From contig NZ_JACDUR010000006.1 in assembly GCF_013761175.1 (NCBI RefSeq), forward strand, positions 620,001 through 684,000: a stretch of 64,000 nt of DNA. The letters run 5' to 3'. The notes beneath the pieces were generated by a model. It did no database searches and was not told the DNA's origin. It saw only the letters and a program-made list of their open reading frames with translations. Of the stretch, positions 7,599 to 15,961 are shown in pieces. Source of the DNA: Nonomuraea soli. Its GTDB lineage: Bacteria; Actinomycetota; Actinomycetes; Streptosporangiales; Streptosporangiaceae. Every line of letters begins with the position of its first letter. Within the stretch, counting starts at the first letter, position 1. Position numbers and translations under genes: made by a program.

Positions 7599-9686
7599 AT
7601 GAGCGTGTTCCACGACGCCGAGCGAAGGCTCTGGCTGCTGCGTACTCCCCACTCGTCCTACGCGCTGCGCCTCGACGACGGCGACTGCCCGCGCGCGGTG
7701 CACTGGGGCGCCCCGCTGACGCTGGAGCAGGCGGCGGAGATCGTCGCGCCCGCCCCGCGAGACATCAGCAGCTTCCACGGCGGCCCCAGCGACCCCGAGC
7801 TGCCGGCCCAGACGGGCGCGTCGTTCGGCCCCGCCTCGTTGCAGGTGCGCTTCGCCGACGGAGCGGGCGGCGTCGAGTGGCGCTTCGACGGCCACGACAT
7901 CGACGGCGGCCACCTGCGGCTCAGGCTCGCCGACCGCCACTACCCCCTGGCGATCACGCTGCACTACCGCGTCCGCGAGGACAGCGACGTGATCGAGCGC
8001 TGGACCGAGCTGCGCCACACCGGCGAGGGTGAGCCGATCGAGGTGCAGCGCTGCGACTCGGCCTCCTGGAGCCCGCCGCGCGGCACCCGCCTCAGCCATG
8101 TCGTGGGCGCGTGGTCGGCGGAGAACCAGCTCGTGCGCGAGGAGCTGCCGGTCGGCGAGACCGTCCTGACCAGCCGCCGCGGCGCCACCAGCCACCAGGC
8201 CAACCCGTGGCTGATGCTCGACGACGGAACGGCCACAGAGGAGCACGGCGAGGTCTGGAGCGCGGTGCTGGCCTGGAGCGGCAGCTGGCGCATCACCGTG
8301 CAGCGCACCCCCTTCGACGGCGTCGCCTTCACCGGCGGCGCGGGCCACGAGGGCCTGCGCACCCACCTCGGACCCGGAGAGTCCTGGACGAGCCCTGTCT
8401 TCTCCGGCCTGTACGGCACGGCCGGCTTCGCAGGCGTCAGCCACGCCTGGCACGCCCACGTCCTGGAGCACGTCCTGCCGCACCCGCAGGAGCTGCGCCC
8501 GATCGTCTACAACTCCTGGGAGGCGACCTGGTTCGACGTCGACGTCGACGGCCAGCTGGCCCTGGCCAAGCTGGCCGCCTCGGCGGGAGCCGAGCTGTTC
8601 GTCCTCGACGACGGCTGGTTCGGCGCCCGCGTCAACGACTGGGCGGGGCTCGGCGACTGGACCGTCAACCGCGACCGTTTCCCGCAGGGCCTGGGCCAGC
8701 TGATCGAGGGCGTGCACGCGTACGGCATGCGCTTCGGCCTGTGGGTGGAGCCCGAGATGGTCAACCCCGACAGCGACCTGTACCGCGCCCACCCCGACTG
8801 GGTGATCCACATGCCCAACCGCACCCGCACCACCATGCGCAACCAGCTGGTGCTGAACTTCGGCCGCCCCGACGTGGCCGCGTGGGCGCACGAGTGGCTC
8901 GACCGGCTGGTGTCCGAGCACGAGATCGACTTCCTCAAGTGGGACTTCAACCGCTCGTTCACCGAGGGCGGCTGGCCGCAGTCCGGCGACCCCGACCGGC
9001 TGTGGGACGCGCACGTGCGCAACCTCTACGCGCTGCTCGACCGCCTGCGCGCCGACCATCCGCACCTGCGCATCGAGGGCTGCTCGGGCGGCGGTGGCCG
9101 TGTCGACCTGGGCATGCTGGCCAGGGTCGACGAGGTGTGGACCTCCGACAACACCGACGCCGTCGACCGCGTCTCCATCCAGCACGGCTTCACCCAGGTG
9201 TATCCGGTCAGGGCCATGGCCGCGTGGGTGACCGACAGCCCCAACCCGCTGACCCGCCGCCTGGTGCCGCTGCGCTTCCGCTTCCACGTGGCCATGGCGG
9301 GCGTGCTCGCCCTGGGCGGCAACCTGACCAGGTGGAGCCAGGAGGAGCTGGCCGAGGCTGCCGACCTGGTGGCGCAGTACAAGCTGATCCGCCCGGTCGT
9401 GCAGCACGGCGTCGTGCACCGGCTCACCCCGCCCGACGCTGCCGTGGTGGGCGTGCAGTACTCCCTGGCGGAGCAGGTGGTGGTCTTCGCCTACCGGGTG
9501 AACACCCGTTTCGGTCACGCGCCGTGGCCGCTGCGCCTGCGGGGGCTCGATCCGGAGGCCCGCTACCGTGACGTCGACACCGGCGCCGAGCACTCGGGCG
9601 CCGTGCTCCTGGCCCACGGGCTGCCGCTGGATCGGCTGCCGCGCGGTGACTACGCGAGTCTGGTGGTGCGGCTGACGCGTATGTAA
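7599..9686 (+). CDS. Alpha-galactosidase, GH36 family
   Basis: 695 aa from ATG 7599, which has AAGGA 8 nt upstream; the longer frame has no ribosome site. The order is an N-terminal beta-sandwich, a central TIM barrel and a C-terminal beta domain, the GH36 layout at its usual length of about 700 aa. Active-site signatures: 'FVLDDGWFGAR', 'GLWVEPEMVNPDS', the nucleophile Asp in 'LKWDFNRSF', and the acid/base Asp in 'TSDNTDAVDR'. It hydrolyses terminal alpha-1,6-galactosides such as melibiose or raffinose. No signal peptide is seen, so it acts inside the cell on imported sugars. An operator-like dyad sits at its promoter. Confidence 0.93.
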   Translation: MSVFHDAERRLWLLRTPHSSYALRLDDGDCPRAVHWGAPLTLEQAAEIVAPAPRDISSFHGGPSDPELPAQTGASFGPASLQVRFADGAGGVEWRFDGHDIDGGHLRLRLADRHYPLAITLHYRVREDSDVIERWTELRHTGEGEPIEVQRCDSASWSPPRGTRLSHVVGAWSAENQLVREELPVGETVLTSRRGATSHQANPWLMLDDGTATEEHGEVWSAVLAWSGSWRITVQRTPFDGVAFTGGAGHEGLRTHLGPGESWTSPVFSGLYGTAGFAGVSHAWHAHVLEHVLPHPQELRPIVYNSWEATWFDVDVDGQLALAKLAASAGAELFVLDDGWFGARVNDWAGLGDWTVNRDRFPQGLGQLIEGVHAYGMRFGLWVEPEMVNPDSDLYRAHPDWVIHMPNRTRTTMRNQLVLNFGRPDVAAWAHEWLDRLVSEHEIDFLKWDFNRSFTEGGWPQSGDPDRLWDAHVRNLYALLDRLRADHPHLRIEGCSGGGGRVDLGMLARVDEVWTSDNTDAVDRVSIQHGFTQVYPVRAMAAWVTDSPNPLTRRLVPLRFRFHVAMAGVLALGGNLTRWSQEELAEAADLVAQYKLIRPVVQHGVVHRLTPPDAAVVGVQYSLAEQVVVFAYRVNTRFGHAPWPLRLRGLDPEARYRDVDTGAEHSGAVLLAHGLPLDRLPRGDYASLVVRLTRM

Positions 9687-9690
9687 TTAT

Positions 9691-9704
9691 ACGCTGTGTC
9701 AATA
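9691..9704. promoter_or_regulatory. Second copy of operator-like motif at esterase start
   Basis: ACGCTGTGTCAATAA-type sequence straddles the GTG start of the esterase gene and repeats the core of the dyad at 7562-7584 with two extra bases. Bound protein here would block initiation of a leaderless or short-leader transcript. Confidence 0.4.
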
Positions 9705-10631
9705 AGGTGGGTGGCGACCTGTCTGGCCGCCGTGCTCCTGCTCTGGCTGGTGCTCTGCCTGCGGCCCGATGACGCGCCGGAGCGGCCCGTGGTCGCGGCG
9801 CCCTCTGCGGAGCCCGGGCTGGAGGTGCTGGAGGAGCGGCGGCTCGACGACCGGCGCCTGGAGCTGCGCCTGAAGTCACCCGCCCTCGGCGCCGAGACCG
9901 GCGTGCGGCTCCTCCTCCCGCAAGGGTGGCCAGGTGATGCCGCACGCGCCTGGCCCCAGCTCTGGCTGCTGCACGGCGGCCTCGACGGCTACACCTCCTG
10001 GACCGCCGAGACCGACGTCGCCGAGCTCACCGCGGGCGACGACGTGATCGTCGTGATGCCCGACGGCGGCAGGTGCGGCAGCTACTCCGACTGGCGCGAC
10101 GGCCCGGCCTGGGAGACCTACCACCTGAAGGAGCTGCTGCCCCTCCTGGAGCGGCGTTACCGGGCCTCGGGCAGGCGGGCGATCGCCGGCTACTCGATGG
10201 GCGGCCAGGGCGCCATGCTCTACGCCGCCAAGGGGCACTTCCGCGCCGCCGCCTCCTTCAGCGGGGCGCTGCACATACTGCGGCCGGGGGTGCCCCAGAC
10301 GGTCATGCTCGCGACGAGCCTGGCCTGCCCGGGCACCGACTGGAAGCGCATCTGGGGCGACCCCGGCGACCAGCGGGACACCTGGGCCGCCCACAACCCC
10401 TACGACCAGGCCGATCGGCTCAGGGGCGTCGAGCTCTACGTCGCCGCGGGCGAGGGCGACCTGGTCGAGAACCTGGCGCGCGAGGCGGCGCGCGACTTCG
10501 TGGCCAGGCTGCGCGAGCTGGACATCCCGGTGAGCACTCACTTCGGGCGGGGCGGGCACAACCACGCGACCTGGCAGGCCGAGCTGCGCCGTGCCCGCCC
10601 GATGTTGCTGCGGGCCCTGAGGCAGGGTTAG
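9696..10631 (+). CDS. Membrane-anchored or secreted esterase, antigen 85/FrmB-like alpha/beta hydrolase
   Basis: 311 aa from GTG 9696. A hydrophobic N-terminal segment (about residues 6-22) is a signal peptide or anchor. The nucleophile elbow is 'GYSMGG' with Ser167, the oxyanion region is 'WLLHGGLDG', and the final His lies in 'GRGGHNHATW'. This is the putative-esterase family that includes EstD, S-formylglutathione hydrolase and mycolyltransferases. It likely cleaves an ester outside the membrane. There is no ribosome site before the GTG. It lies 9 bp after the alpha-galactosidase stop and shares its operator motif. Its last 4 bp overlap the convergent MFS gene. Confidence 0.8.
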   Translation: MSIRWVATCLAAVLLLWLVLCLRPDDAPERPVVAAPSAEPGLEVLEERRLDDRRLELRLKSPALGAETGVRLLLPQGWPGDAARAWPQLWLLHGGLDGYTSWTAETDVAELTAGDDVIVVMPDGGRCGSYSDWRDGPAWETYHLKELLPLLERRYRASGRRAIAGYSMGGQGAMLYAAKGHFRAAASFSGALHILRPGVPQTVMLATSLACPGTDWKRIWGDPGDQRDTWAAHNPYDQADRLRGVELYVAAGEGDLVENLAREAARDFVARLRELDIPVSTHFGRGGHNHATWQAELRRARPMLLRALRQG

Positions 10632-12124
10632 TGCTCGGCCTTGGCCAGGTCGAGGTCCTTGGGCGTGAGCCACCAGATCACCGCGGCGGCCACCAGCATG
10701 AGCGCTCCGCCGTACGCGGAGGTCAGCACGAGGGAGTCGTTGAAGGCCTGCTGCGCCTGCTGGGCGAGCGACGCGCCCGAGGGTCCCATGGCGCCGGCCG
10801 TCTCCAGCGCGCCGCCGAGCGACTCGCGTGCCGCCTCCGCGGCGCCCGCGGGAAGCTCCGAGCGGTAGGCGGTGGCGGCGATGCTGCCCAGCACGGCCAC
10901 GCCGAGGGTGCCGCCGACCTCGTAGCTGGTCTCCTCGATGGCCGCCGCGCTGCCCGCCTTCTCGGCGGGCGTGCCCGACATGATGACCGCGGAGGCGATG
11001 GCCAGCGAGCCCATGCCCGAGCCGATGAGCAGCAGCGACACCGCCACACTCGGATAGCCGAGCGGCAGCGCCCACAACGCCAGGAAGCCCAGGCCGGCCA
11101 CGACCAGGCCGCCCGCCAGCACCGTGCGGGCGCCGATGCGTTCGGCGATGGCCGGGGCCAGCGGCGAGAAGATGCCCGCGCCGACGGCCATCGGCAGCAG
11201 GCGCACGCCGGTCTCCAGCGGAGAGTAGCCCATGACGAGCTGCATCCACTGGGCCAGCAGCAGCATCATCGCGGCCATGGCGATCGAGGTGGTCAGCGCG
11301 GCGATCGTGCCGGAGGTGAACGAGCCGCTGCGGAACAGGCGCAGCTCCAGGAGCGGGTCGGGCCGGTTCAGGCAGCGCCTGATGAACCAGGTCAGGGTCA
11401 CGGCGGCGACGGCCGCCGTGATCAGCGCGGGCGGGTAGGTCAGTCCCTCCTTGGCGAGGTGTTTGATCGCGTAGACGAGGCCCACCATGCCGACGATCGA
11501 CAACACCGTGCCCAGGGCGTCCCAGCGGCCGGGGTTCGGGTTGCGCGACTCGGGCAGCAGGATCAGCCCGGCGATGATCGCGACGGCCATCACGGGCACG
11601 TTCACCAGGAACGCGGCGTGCCAGCTGAAGTGCTCAAGCAGCAGGCCGCCCACGATCGGGCCGAGCGCGCCGCCGAGGGCGGCCATGGTCGCCCAGACGC
11701 CGAGCGCCGTGGCACGTTCCCGGGCGTCGGTGAACAGGTTGCGGATCATCGACAGCGTGGACGGCATGATCATCGCACCGCCGACGCCGAGCAGCGCCCG
11801 CACCGCGATCACCGCCGCCGGCGTCGTCGCCCACAACACCGCCACCGAGGCGACGCCGAACACGGCGAAGCCGGTCAGCAGCATCCGTTTGCGCCCCCAC
11901 CGGTCGCCCAAGCTGCTCATGGTGACCAGCAGACCGGCCACCACCAGCGAATACACGTCGACCATCCACAGCAGCTCGATCGAGCCGGGTTTCAGGTCGG
12001 CCGAGATCTCCGGCAGCGCGACGTTCAGGATGGTCATGTCCATGACCACCAGGAGCAGGCTGGCGGAGAGCACCGCCAAGGCCGCCCACCTCCTGGCGTG
12101 CGGCGGCGCGACTACAGACTTCAT
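10628..12124 (-). CDS. MFS multidrug efflux transporter, DHA2 (14-TM) type
   Basis: 498 aa with 14 hydrophobic segments. 'LGDRWGRKRMLLTGF' is the MFS motif A loop and 'ALGGALGPIVGGLL' is motif C of antiporters. EmrB/QacA-type proteins export drugs or metabolites using the proton gradient. The ATG overlaps the stop of the upstream TetR gene (ATGA, 12121-12124), so the two form a classic self-regulated efflux operon. Confidence 0.92.
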   Translation of the reverse strand: MKSVVAPPHARRWAALAVLSASLLLVVMDMTILNVALPEISADLKPGSIELLWMVDVYSLVVAGLLVTMSSLGDRWGRKRMLLTGFAVFGVASVAVLWATTPAAVIAVRALLGVGGAMIMPSTLSMIRNLFTDARERATALGVWATMAALGGALGPIVGGLLLEHFSWHAAFLVNVPVMAVAIIAGLILLPESRNPNPGRWDALGTVLSIVGMVGLVYAIKHLAKEGLTYPPALITAAVAAVTLTWFIRRCLNRPDPLLELRLFRSGSFTSGTIAALTTSIAMAAMMLLLAQWMQLVMGYSPLETGVRLLPMAVGAGIFSPLAPAIAERIGARTVLAGGLVVAGLGFLALWALPLGYPSVAVSLLLIGSGMGSLAIASAVIMSGTPAEKAGSAAAIEETSYEVGGTLGVAVLGSIAATAYRSELPAGAAEAARESLGGALETAGAMGPSGASLAQQAQQAFNDSLVLTSAYGGALMLVAAAVIWWLTPKDLDLAKAEH

Positions 12125-12684
12125 GACAGATCCCCCTTGTCAGATGCTCCACGAAGGAAGCTCTCGACCATCAGCCGGGTCGCCTCCCGCGGGGCGATCT
12201 CCCCCCGGCGCAAGCTCTCGCGCAGGGCCACCAGCAGGCCGTAGATGCTGCTGCTGACCCAGACGGCGGGCAGGTCGGAGCGCAGCACGCCGGCGCGCTG
12301 GCAGGCCTCGATGAACGCCAGCTCGCGCCGCTCCAGCTCCGCGGACCGGGCGAGCAGTTCCTCGCTCGTGGTCTCCACCGTCAGGGTGAACCCGTGCTCC
12401 TCCGCGACGCCCACCTCGCCCTCGATCAGGGCCATCAGCGTCGCCCGCAGGTCGGCGGGGCCGGCGCCGGTCTCCGCGATGCCCGCCTCGTCCTGCGCGC
12501 GCTCCCAGCGGTCCAGTGCCCGCCGGCCGAGCTCGACCACCAGGTCGTCGCGGCTGCTGAAGTGGCGGTGCAGGGTGGCCCTGCTGATCCCGGCGGCCTC
12601 GGCGATCTGCGCCATCGAGGCCGTCGGCGAGGCGTTGAGGTGCCTGATCGCGGCGTCGAGGATCTGCTCACGGCTCACGGCCAT
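12121..12684 (-). CDS. TetR-family regulator of the MFS efflux gene
   Basis: 187 aa from ATG 12684, chosen over two upstream GTG codons because AGGGGG lies 8 nt before it. The N-terminal HTH reads 'SMAQIAEAAGISRATLHRHF'. The C-terminal part is a variable ligand-binding helical domain. It is translationally coupled to the efflux transporter and should repress its own operon, with release by the pump's substrate. Palindromic candidate operators lie immediately upstream (12700-12732). Confidence 0.9.
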   Translation of the reverse strand: MAVSREQILDAAIRHLNASPTASMAQIAEAAGISRATLHRHFSSRDDLVVELGRRALDRWERAQDEAGIAETGAGPADLRATLMALIEGEVGVAEEHGFTLTVETTSEELLARSAELERRELAFIEACQRAGVLRSDLPAVWVSSSIYGLLVALRESLRRGEIAPREATRLMVESFLRGASDKGDLS

Positions 12685-12699
12685 CACGCCCACCCCCTA

Positions 12700-12732
12700 A
12701 GACAAATACGTCTAATTTGCGACAATACTGTC
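12700..12732. promoter_or_regulatory. Two similar palindromes between divergent tetR genes
   Basis: AGACAAATACGTCT (12700-12713) and GACAATACTGTC (12721-12732) are both dyads (AGAC..GTCT, GACA..TGTC) and share the GACAA..TAC core. They are 21 bp apart, two helical turns, in the 89-bp space between two divergently transcribed TetR genes. They are probable binding sites for one or both TetR proteins. Confidence 0.6.
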
Positions 12733-12761
12733 TCACTCTATACGACGGGGGCGAGCGCGGT

Positions 12762-12767
12762 TATGGT
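12762..12767 (+). promoter_or_regulatory. Candidate leaderless -10 for second tetR
   Basis: TATGGT fits TANNNT and is followed by 6 nt and GTG 12774. This selects the second of two adjacent GTG codons as the start. Confidence 0.45.
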
Positions 12768-12773
12768 CGAGTG

Positions 12774-13319
12774 GTGGCAATCGGGGACGCCCGCACGCGC
12801 ATCCTCGACGCGGCCGAGGAGCTGTTTGCGGGCAGCGGGTACGAAGCGACGCCGACCTCGGTGATCGCCAGGCTGGCCCAGGTGCCGAAGGGGCTGGTCT
12901 TCCACTACTTTCCGCGCAAGATCGACGTCCTGGTGGCGCTGGTCGACGAGCGCACGCTGGTCGAGGAGGACACCCGCATCGACGCGGTGCCCGGCGACCC
13001 CGCGGGCACGCTCTCGCGCCTGGCCAGGCGCATGCCCCTGCGAGCCTCTCCGGCGATGCGGCGCATCCTGTTCCGCGAGGCCGACACGCACGTCTCGGTG
13101 AGGGAGCGCCTCGGGCGCCTCAACGGCGAGCTGATCCGCCGCTCACGCTTCGCGCTGGAGCTGGCGTTGCCGACGGCGCGCGGGGAGAGCGCACGGCTGG
13201 AGGTGGCCGCCGCCACCTTCGCCGCCGTGCTGCTGTATCAGGAGACGCTCACCCAGCTAACCGGACACCAGATCGATCCCGACGCGGTGGCGGAACTCAT
13301 CGCCGGTGGTCTCCTGTAG
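12774..13319 (+). CDS. TetR-family transcriptional regulator
   Basis: 181 aa from GTG 12774; GTG 12771 is equally possible. The N-terminal HTH spans 'ILDAAEELFAGSGYEATP' and 'LAQVPKGLVFHYFPRKIDVL'. The remainder is a helical ligand domain without recognisable specificity. It is divergent from the TetR-MFS operon and shares the operator region with it. Its 3' end overlaps the convergent WS/DGAT gene by 63 bp, so antisense effects are possible. Confidence 0.88.
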   Translation: MAIGDARTRILDAAEELFAGSGYEATPTSVIARLAQVPKGLVFHYFPRKIDVLVALVDERTLVEEDTRIDAVPGDPAGTLSRLARRMPLRASPAMRRILFREADTHVSVRERLGRLNGELIRRSRFALELALPTARGESARLEVAAATFAAVLLYQETLTQLTGHQIDPDAVAELIAGGLL

Positions 13320-14747
13320 GCGGGTCAGCTCCTTCATCGCGCTCTGCAGGTGGCCCAGCAGGCCCCACACGTCGGGCACCTTCGACGGGCAGGCGACCAG
13401 GCCGAAGTCGAGCATGCCGTCGTAGGAGAAACAGGTGATGTTGACGCCCCCGCTCAGGTCGGTCAGCACCGAGACGGGGAAGTACGACAACACCCGGCCG
13501 CCGCACAGGTAGAGCGGGAACTGCGGCCCGGGCACGTTGCTGATCAGGATGTTGATCGGCGGGAAGGCGCCGGAGACGACGCGGGAGAGGGCCGGGGTGG
13601 CCAGTCCCGCGAGCGGAGCGGGCAGCACCTCGCACAACTCGGCCAGCCAGTTGGCCGAGGACATCGCCAGCCTGCGCTTGGCCGCGCCGGTCGCCTTCCT
13701 GACCTCGGCCAGGCGCTCCAGCGGGTCGGCGACGTCGGTGGCCAGCGGCACGGCCATCATCGCCAGCTGGTTGCCCGCCCGTTCCATGGCGCCGGCCGTA
13801 CGGACCGCCACCGGCACCGCCGCCACCAGCGGACGGTCCGGCAGCGCTCCGCGCTCCTCCAGCCACGAGCGCAGCGCCCCCGCGCACACCGCCATGACGA
13901 CGTCGTTGACGCTTCCGCCGAACGTCCGCGCGGCCAGCTTGACGTCCTTGAGCGGGACGGAGCCGAAGGCGAGCCTCCTGCTGCCGGTGATCGGGCCGTT
14001 GAGCATCGTGCGGGGCGCCGACAGGGCGGGCAGTTCCGGACGGGAGCGCCGGTCACCGCCCAGCCACCGGGCGGTCCTCGACAGCAGGCCGGAGCCGGGC
14101 AGCGACGACACCAGGGGCATGGCGTCGAGCTCGCCGGCCGTCCTGACCAGCGAGCGCACCGTGCGTGCTCCCTGCGTGGCCGTACGGCTCAGCGCTCCCG
14201 TCAGCATGTCCGACAGCGACGGCTCGCCCGCCTCGGCGCGCTCCACCGGCTCCATCGGTGCCACGGCGCGCGGCTCGGGCGTCAGGTCGAGCAGGGCGGC
14301 CAGGGTCTCGGCGCCGGAGACGCCGTCGATGGCGGCGTGGTGCACCTTGGTGTAGACGGCGACCCTGCCGTGGGACAGCCCCGTGATCAGGTGCATCTCC
14401 CACAGCGGCCGGTCGCGGTCGAGGTGGCGCTCGTGGATGGCCGACAGGTGCTCGGCCAGGCGCAGCTCGTCGCCGGGCGCGGGCAGGCGGCTCTCGAAGA
14501 CGTGGTGGTCGAGGTCGACGCCGGGGTCGTCCACCCAGTACGGGTGGTCGAGGCCGAGGGGCGGTCGCTTGAGGCGCCGGGTCAGGGCTGGCGACAGGTG
14601 CATGCGCTCGCGGAGCAGGTCCGCGAGGGCGTCCCTGGTGACCGTGCCGCCCTCCGGGTCGAGGATCGCGACCCCCGCCACGTGCGCTGCGGTGGTGGCG
14701 GACTCGAAGTGGAGGAACTGGGCGTCGAGCGCGGTCAGCTGGGGCAT
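13257..14747 (-). CDS. Wax ester synthase/diacylglycerol acyltransferase (WS/DGAT)
   Basis: 496 aa from ATG 14747, which has an AAGGAGAGG ribosome site; the longer frame start at 14783 lacks one. The catalytic motif HHxxxDG is present as 'HHAAIDG' at residues 136-142, and the conserved C-terminal 'NILISNVPGPQFPLYLCG' block is intact. It esterifies diacylglycerol or fatty alcohols with acyl-CoA to make storage triacylglycerol or wax on the cytoplasmic membrane or lipid droplets. Length matches the family. It is probably transcribed alone. Confidence 0.94.
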   Translation of the reverse strand: MPQLTALDAQFLHFESATTAAHVAGVAILDPEGGTVTRDALADLLRERMHLSPALTRRLKRPPLGLDHPYWVDDPGVDLDHHVFESRLPAPGDELRLAEHLSAIHERHLDRDRPLWEMHLITGLSHGRVAVYTKVHHAAIDGVSGAETLAALLDLTPEPRAVAPMEPVERAEAGEPSLSDMLTGALSRTATQGARTVRSLVRTAGELDAMPLVSSLPGSGLLSRTARWLGGDRRSRPELPALSAPRTMLNGPITGSRRLAFGSVPLKDVKLAARTFGGSVNDVVMAVCAGALRSWLEERGALPDRPLVAAVPVAVRTAGAMERAGNQLAMMAVPLATDVADPLERLAEVRKATGAAKRRLAMSSANWLAELCEVLPAPLAGLATPALSRVVSGAFPPINILISNVPGPQFPLYLCGGRVLSYFPVSVLTDLSGGVNITCFSYDGMLDFGLVACPSKVPDVWGLLGHLQSAMKELTRLQETTGDEFRHRVGIDLVSG

Positions 14748-14877
14748 CGCCTCTCCTTCTGGTCGGCTTGCCGACATCGTCACACCGTGCGGTTTCGACG
14801 GCGTTTCCGCGCAATTCTTTCAGGTGAATTACCATGGTCGGGAAAAGGCCGCAGGTCAGCGGAGTGGTGAGAGTTGT

Positions 14878-15924
14878 CTATCCCTCGGTCACGCGAATCG
14901 GGTGACGGATCACCGCGTCGAAGTGATAACCGAAAGCGTTCGCCGCGCTGACCGCCGGCTGGGTCCTGCCGGTCTCGTCGGTGGCCCTGGCCATCAGGAC
15001 CTGGGCGCCCGCCCGCTCGGGCAGCCAGGTGAGGTGCCACGGCAACCAGGCTCCCGCCAGGTGGCGGCCCCGGTGCTCGGCCAGGCGCCAGGTGCCGCCG
15101 CCGTCGGTGCTCACCTCGACCCGGACGATCCGCCCCGCGCCCGACCACGATCGGCCGTGCAGGATGTGCGCGCGTCCGGCGGGGACAATGGCATCCCAGG
15201 CCAGCTCGAAAGCGCTCTTGACCGGCATTTCCGTGATATTCGGGTAAAAGATTGTATTCCAAGGCGTGTCGACTTTTTTGGTGCTCACCCGGAGCTCGCC
15301 CAGCCATTTGATCGACGCGATTCCCGCCCAGCCCGGCACCACCAGCCGGGCGGGGAAACCGTGGTCGGCGGGCAGCGGCCGGCCGTTCATCTCGTAGGCG
15401 ACCAGCACGTCGTCGAGCGCCTTGCCGACCGGCAGCGGCCGTCGGACGTGCCCGTAGTGCTCGAACGGGTCGTCCAGCCCGGCGGCCACCACGTCGACGG
15501 CCTCGGGGCGCAGGCCCGCCGCGCGGAGCAGGTCGCGCAGCGGCACTCCCCGCCACCGGGCCACGCCGATGGCGCCGAGCCCCCACTGCGCCCCCGGCCT
15601 GCGGTCGTGCTGCTGGTCGGCGTAGAAGCGCCGCCCGTTGCCCGCGCACTCGATCGCGGCGTCGATCGTGCGCGGCGCCATGGCCAGCAGCTCGCTGTAC
15701 GTCAGCCGCAGCGGCCTGCGCACCCCGTCGCCGTGCAGGTGCAGCCGCCACGTCGACGCGTCGATCAGGGGCGTGGAGGTGTGGTTGCGCACGAAGAAGC
15801 GCTCGGCCGGGGTGTGGTAACCCTGGCCGGCCATCGCTTCCCAGCGCATCTCCGCGCCGATCTCGTTGAGCCGGAACAGGTGCTCGGGCAGGGGCTTGAC
15901 GGCGGAGCGCACAACGGTGGTCAT
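14878..15924 (-). CDS. Molybdopterin-dependent oxidoreductase, sulfite oxidase family
   Basis: 348 aa from ATG 15924 (AGGTGG upstream; the longer frame has a poor N-terminus). The N-terminal Moco domain contains the Mo-coordinating Cys93 in 'IECAGNGRRFY' and the conserved 'FFVRNHTSTP'. The C-terminal Mo-co dimerisation domain includes 'WSGAGRIVRVEVSTDGG'. There is no signal peptide or haem domain, so it is a cytosolic sulfite-oxidase-like enzyme with an unknown acceptor. Possible substrates are sulfite or a sulfoxide. Confidence 0.88.
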   Translation of the reverse strand: MTTVVRSAVKPLPEHLFRLNEIGAEMRWEAMAGQGYHTPAERFFVRNHTSTPLIDASTWRLHLHGDGVRRPLRLTYSELLAMAPRTIDAAIECAGNGRRFYADQQHDRRPGAQWGLGAIGVARWRGVPLRDLLRAAGLRPEAVDVVAAGLDDPFEHYGHVRRPLPVGKALDDVLVAYEMNGRPLPADHGFPARLVVPGWAGIASIKWLGELRVSTKKVDTPWNTIFYPNITEMPVKSAFELAWDAIVPAGRAHILHGRSWSGAGRIVRVEVSTDGGGTWRLAEHRGRHLAGAWLPWHLTWLPERAGAQVLMARATDETGRTQPAVSAANAFGYHFDAVIRHPIRVTEG

Positions 15925-15961
15925 GTACCACCTATTCCCTACCTGAGAACCATGTAATCCT

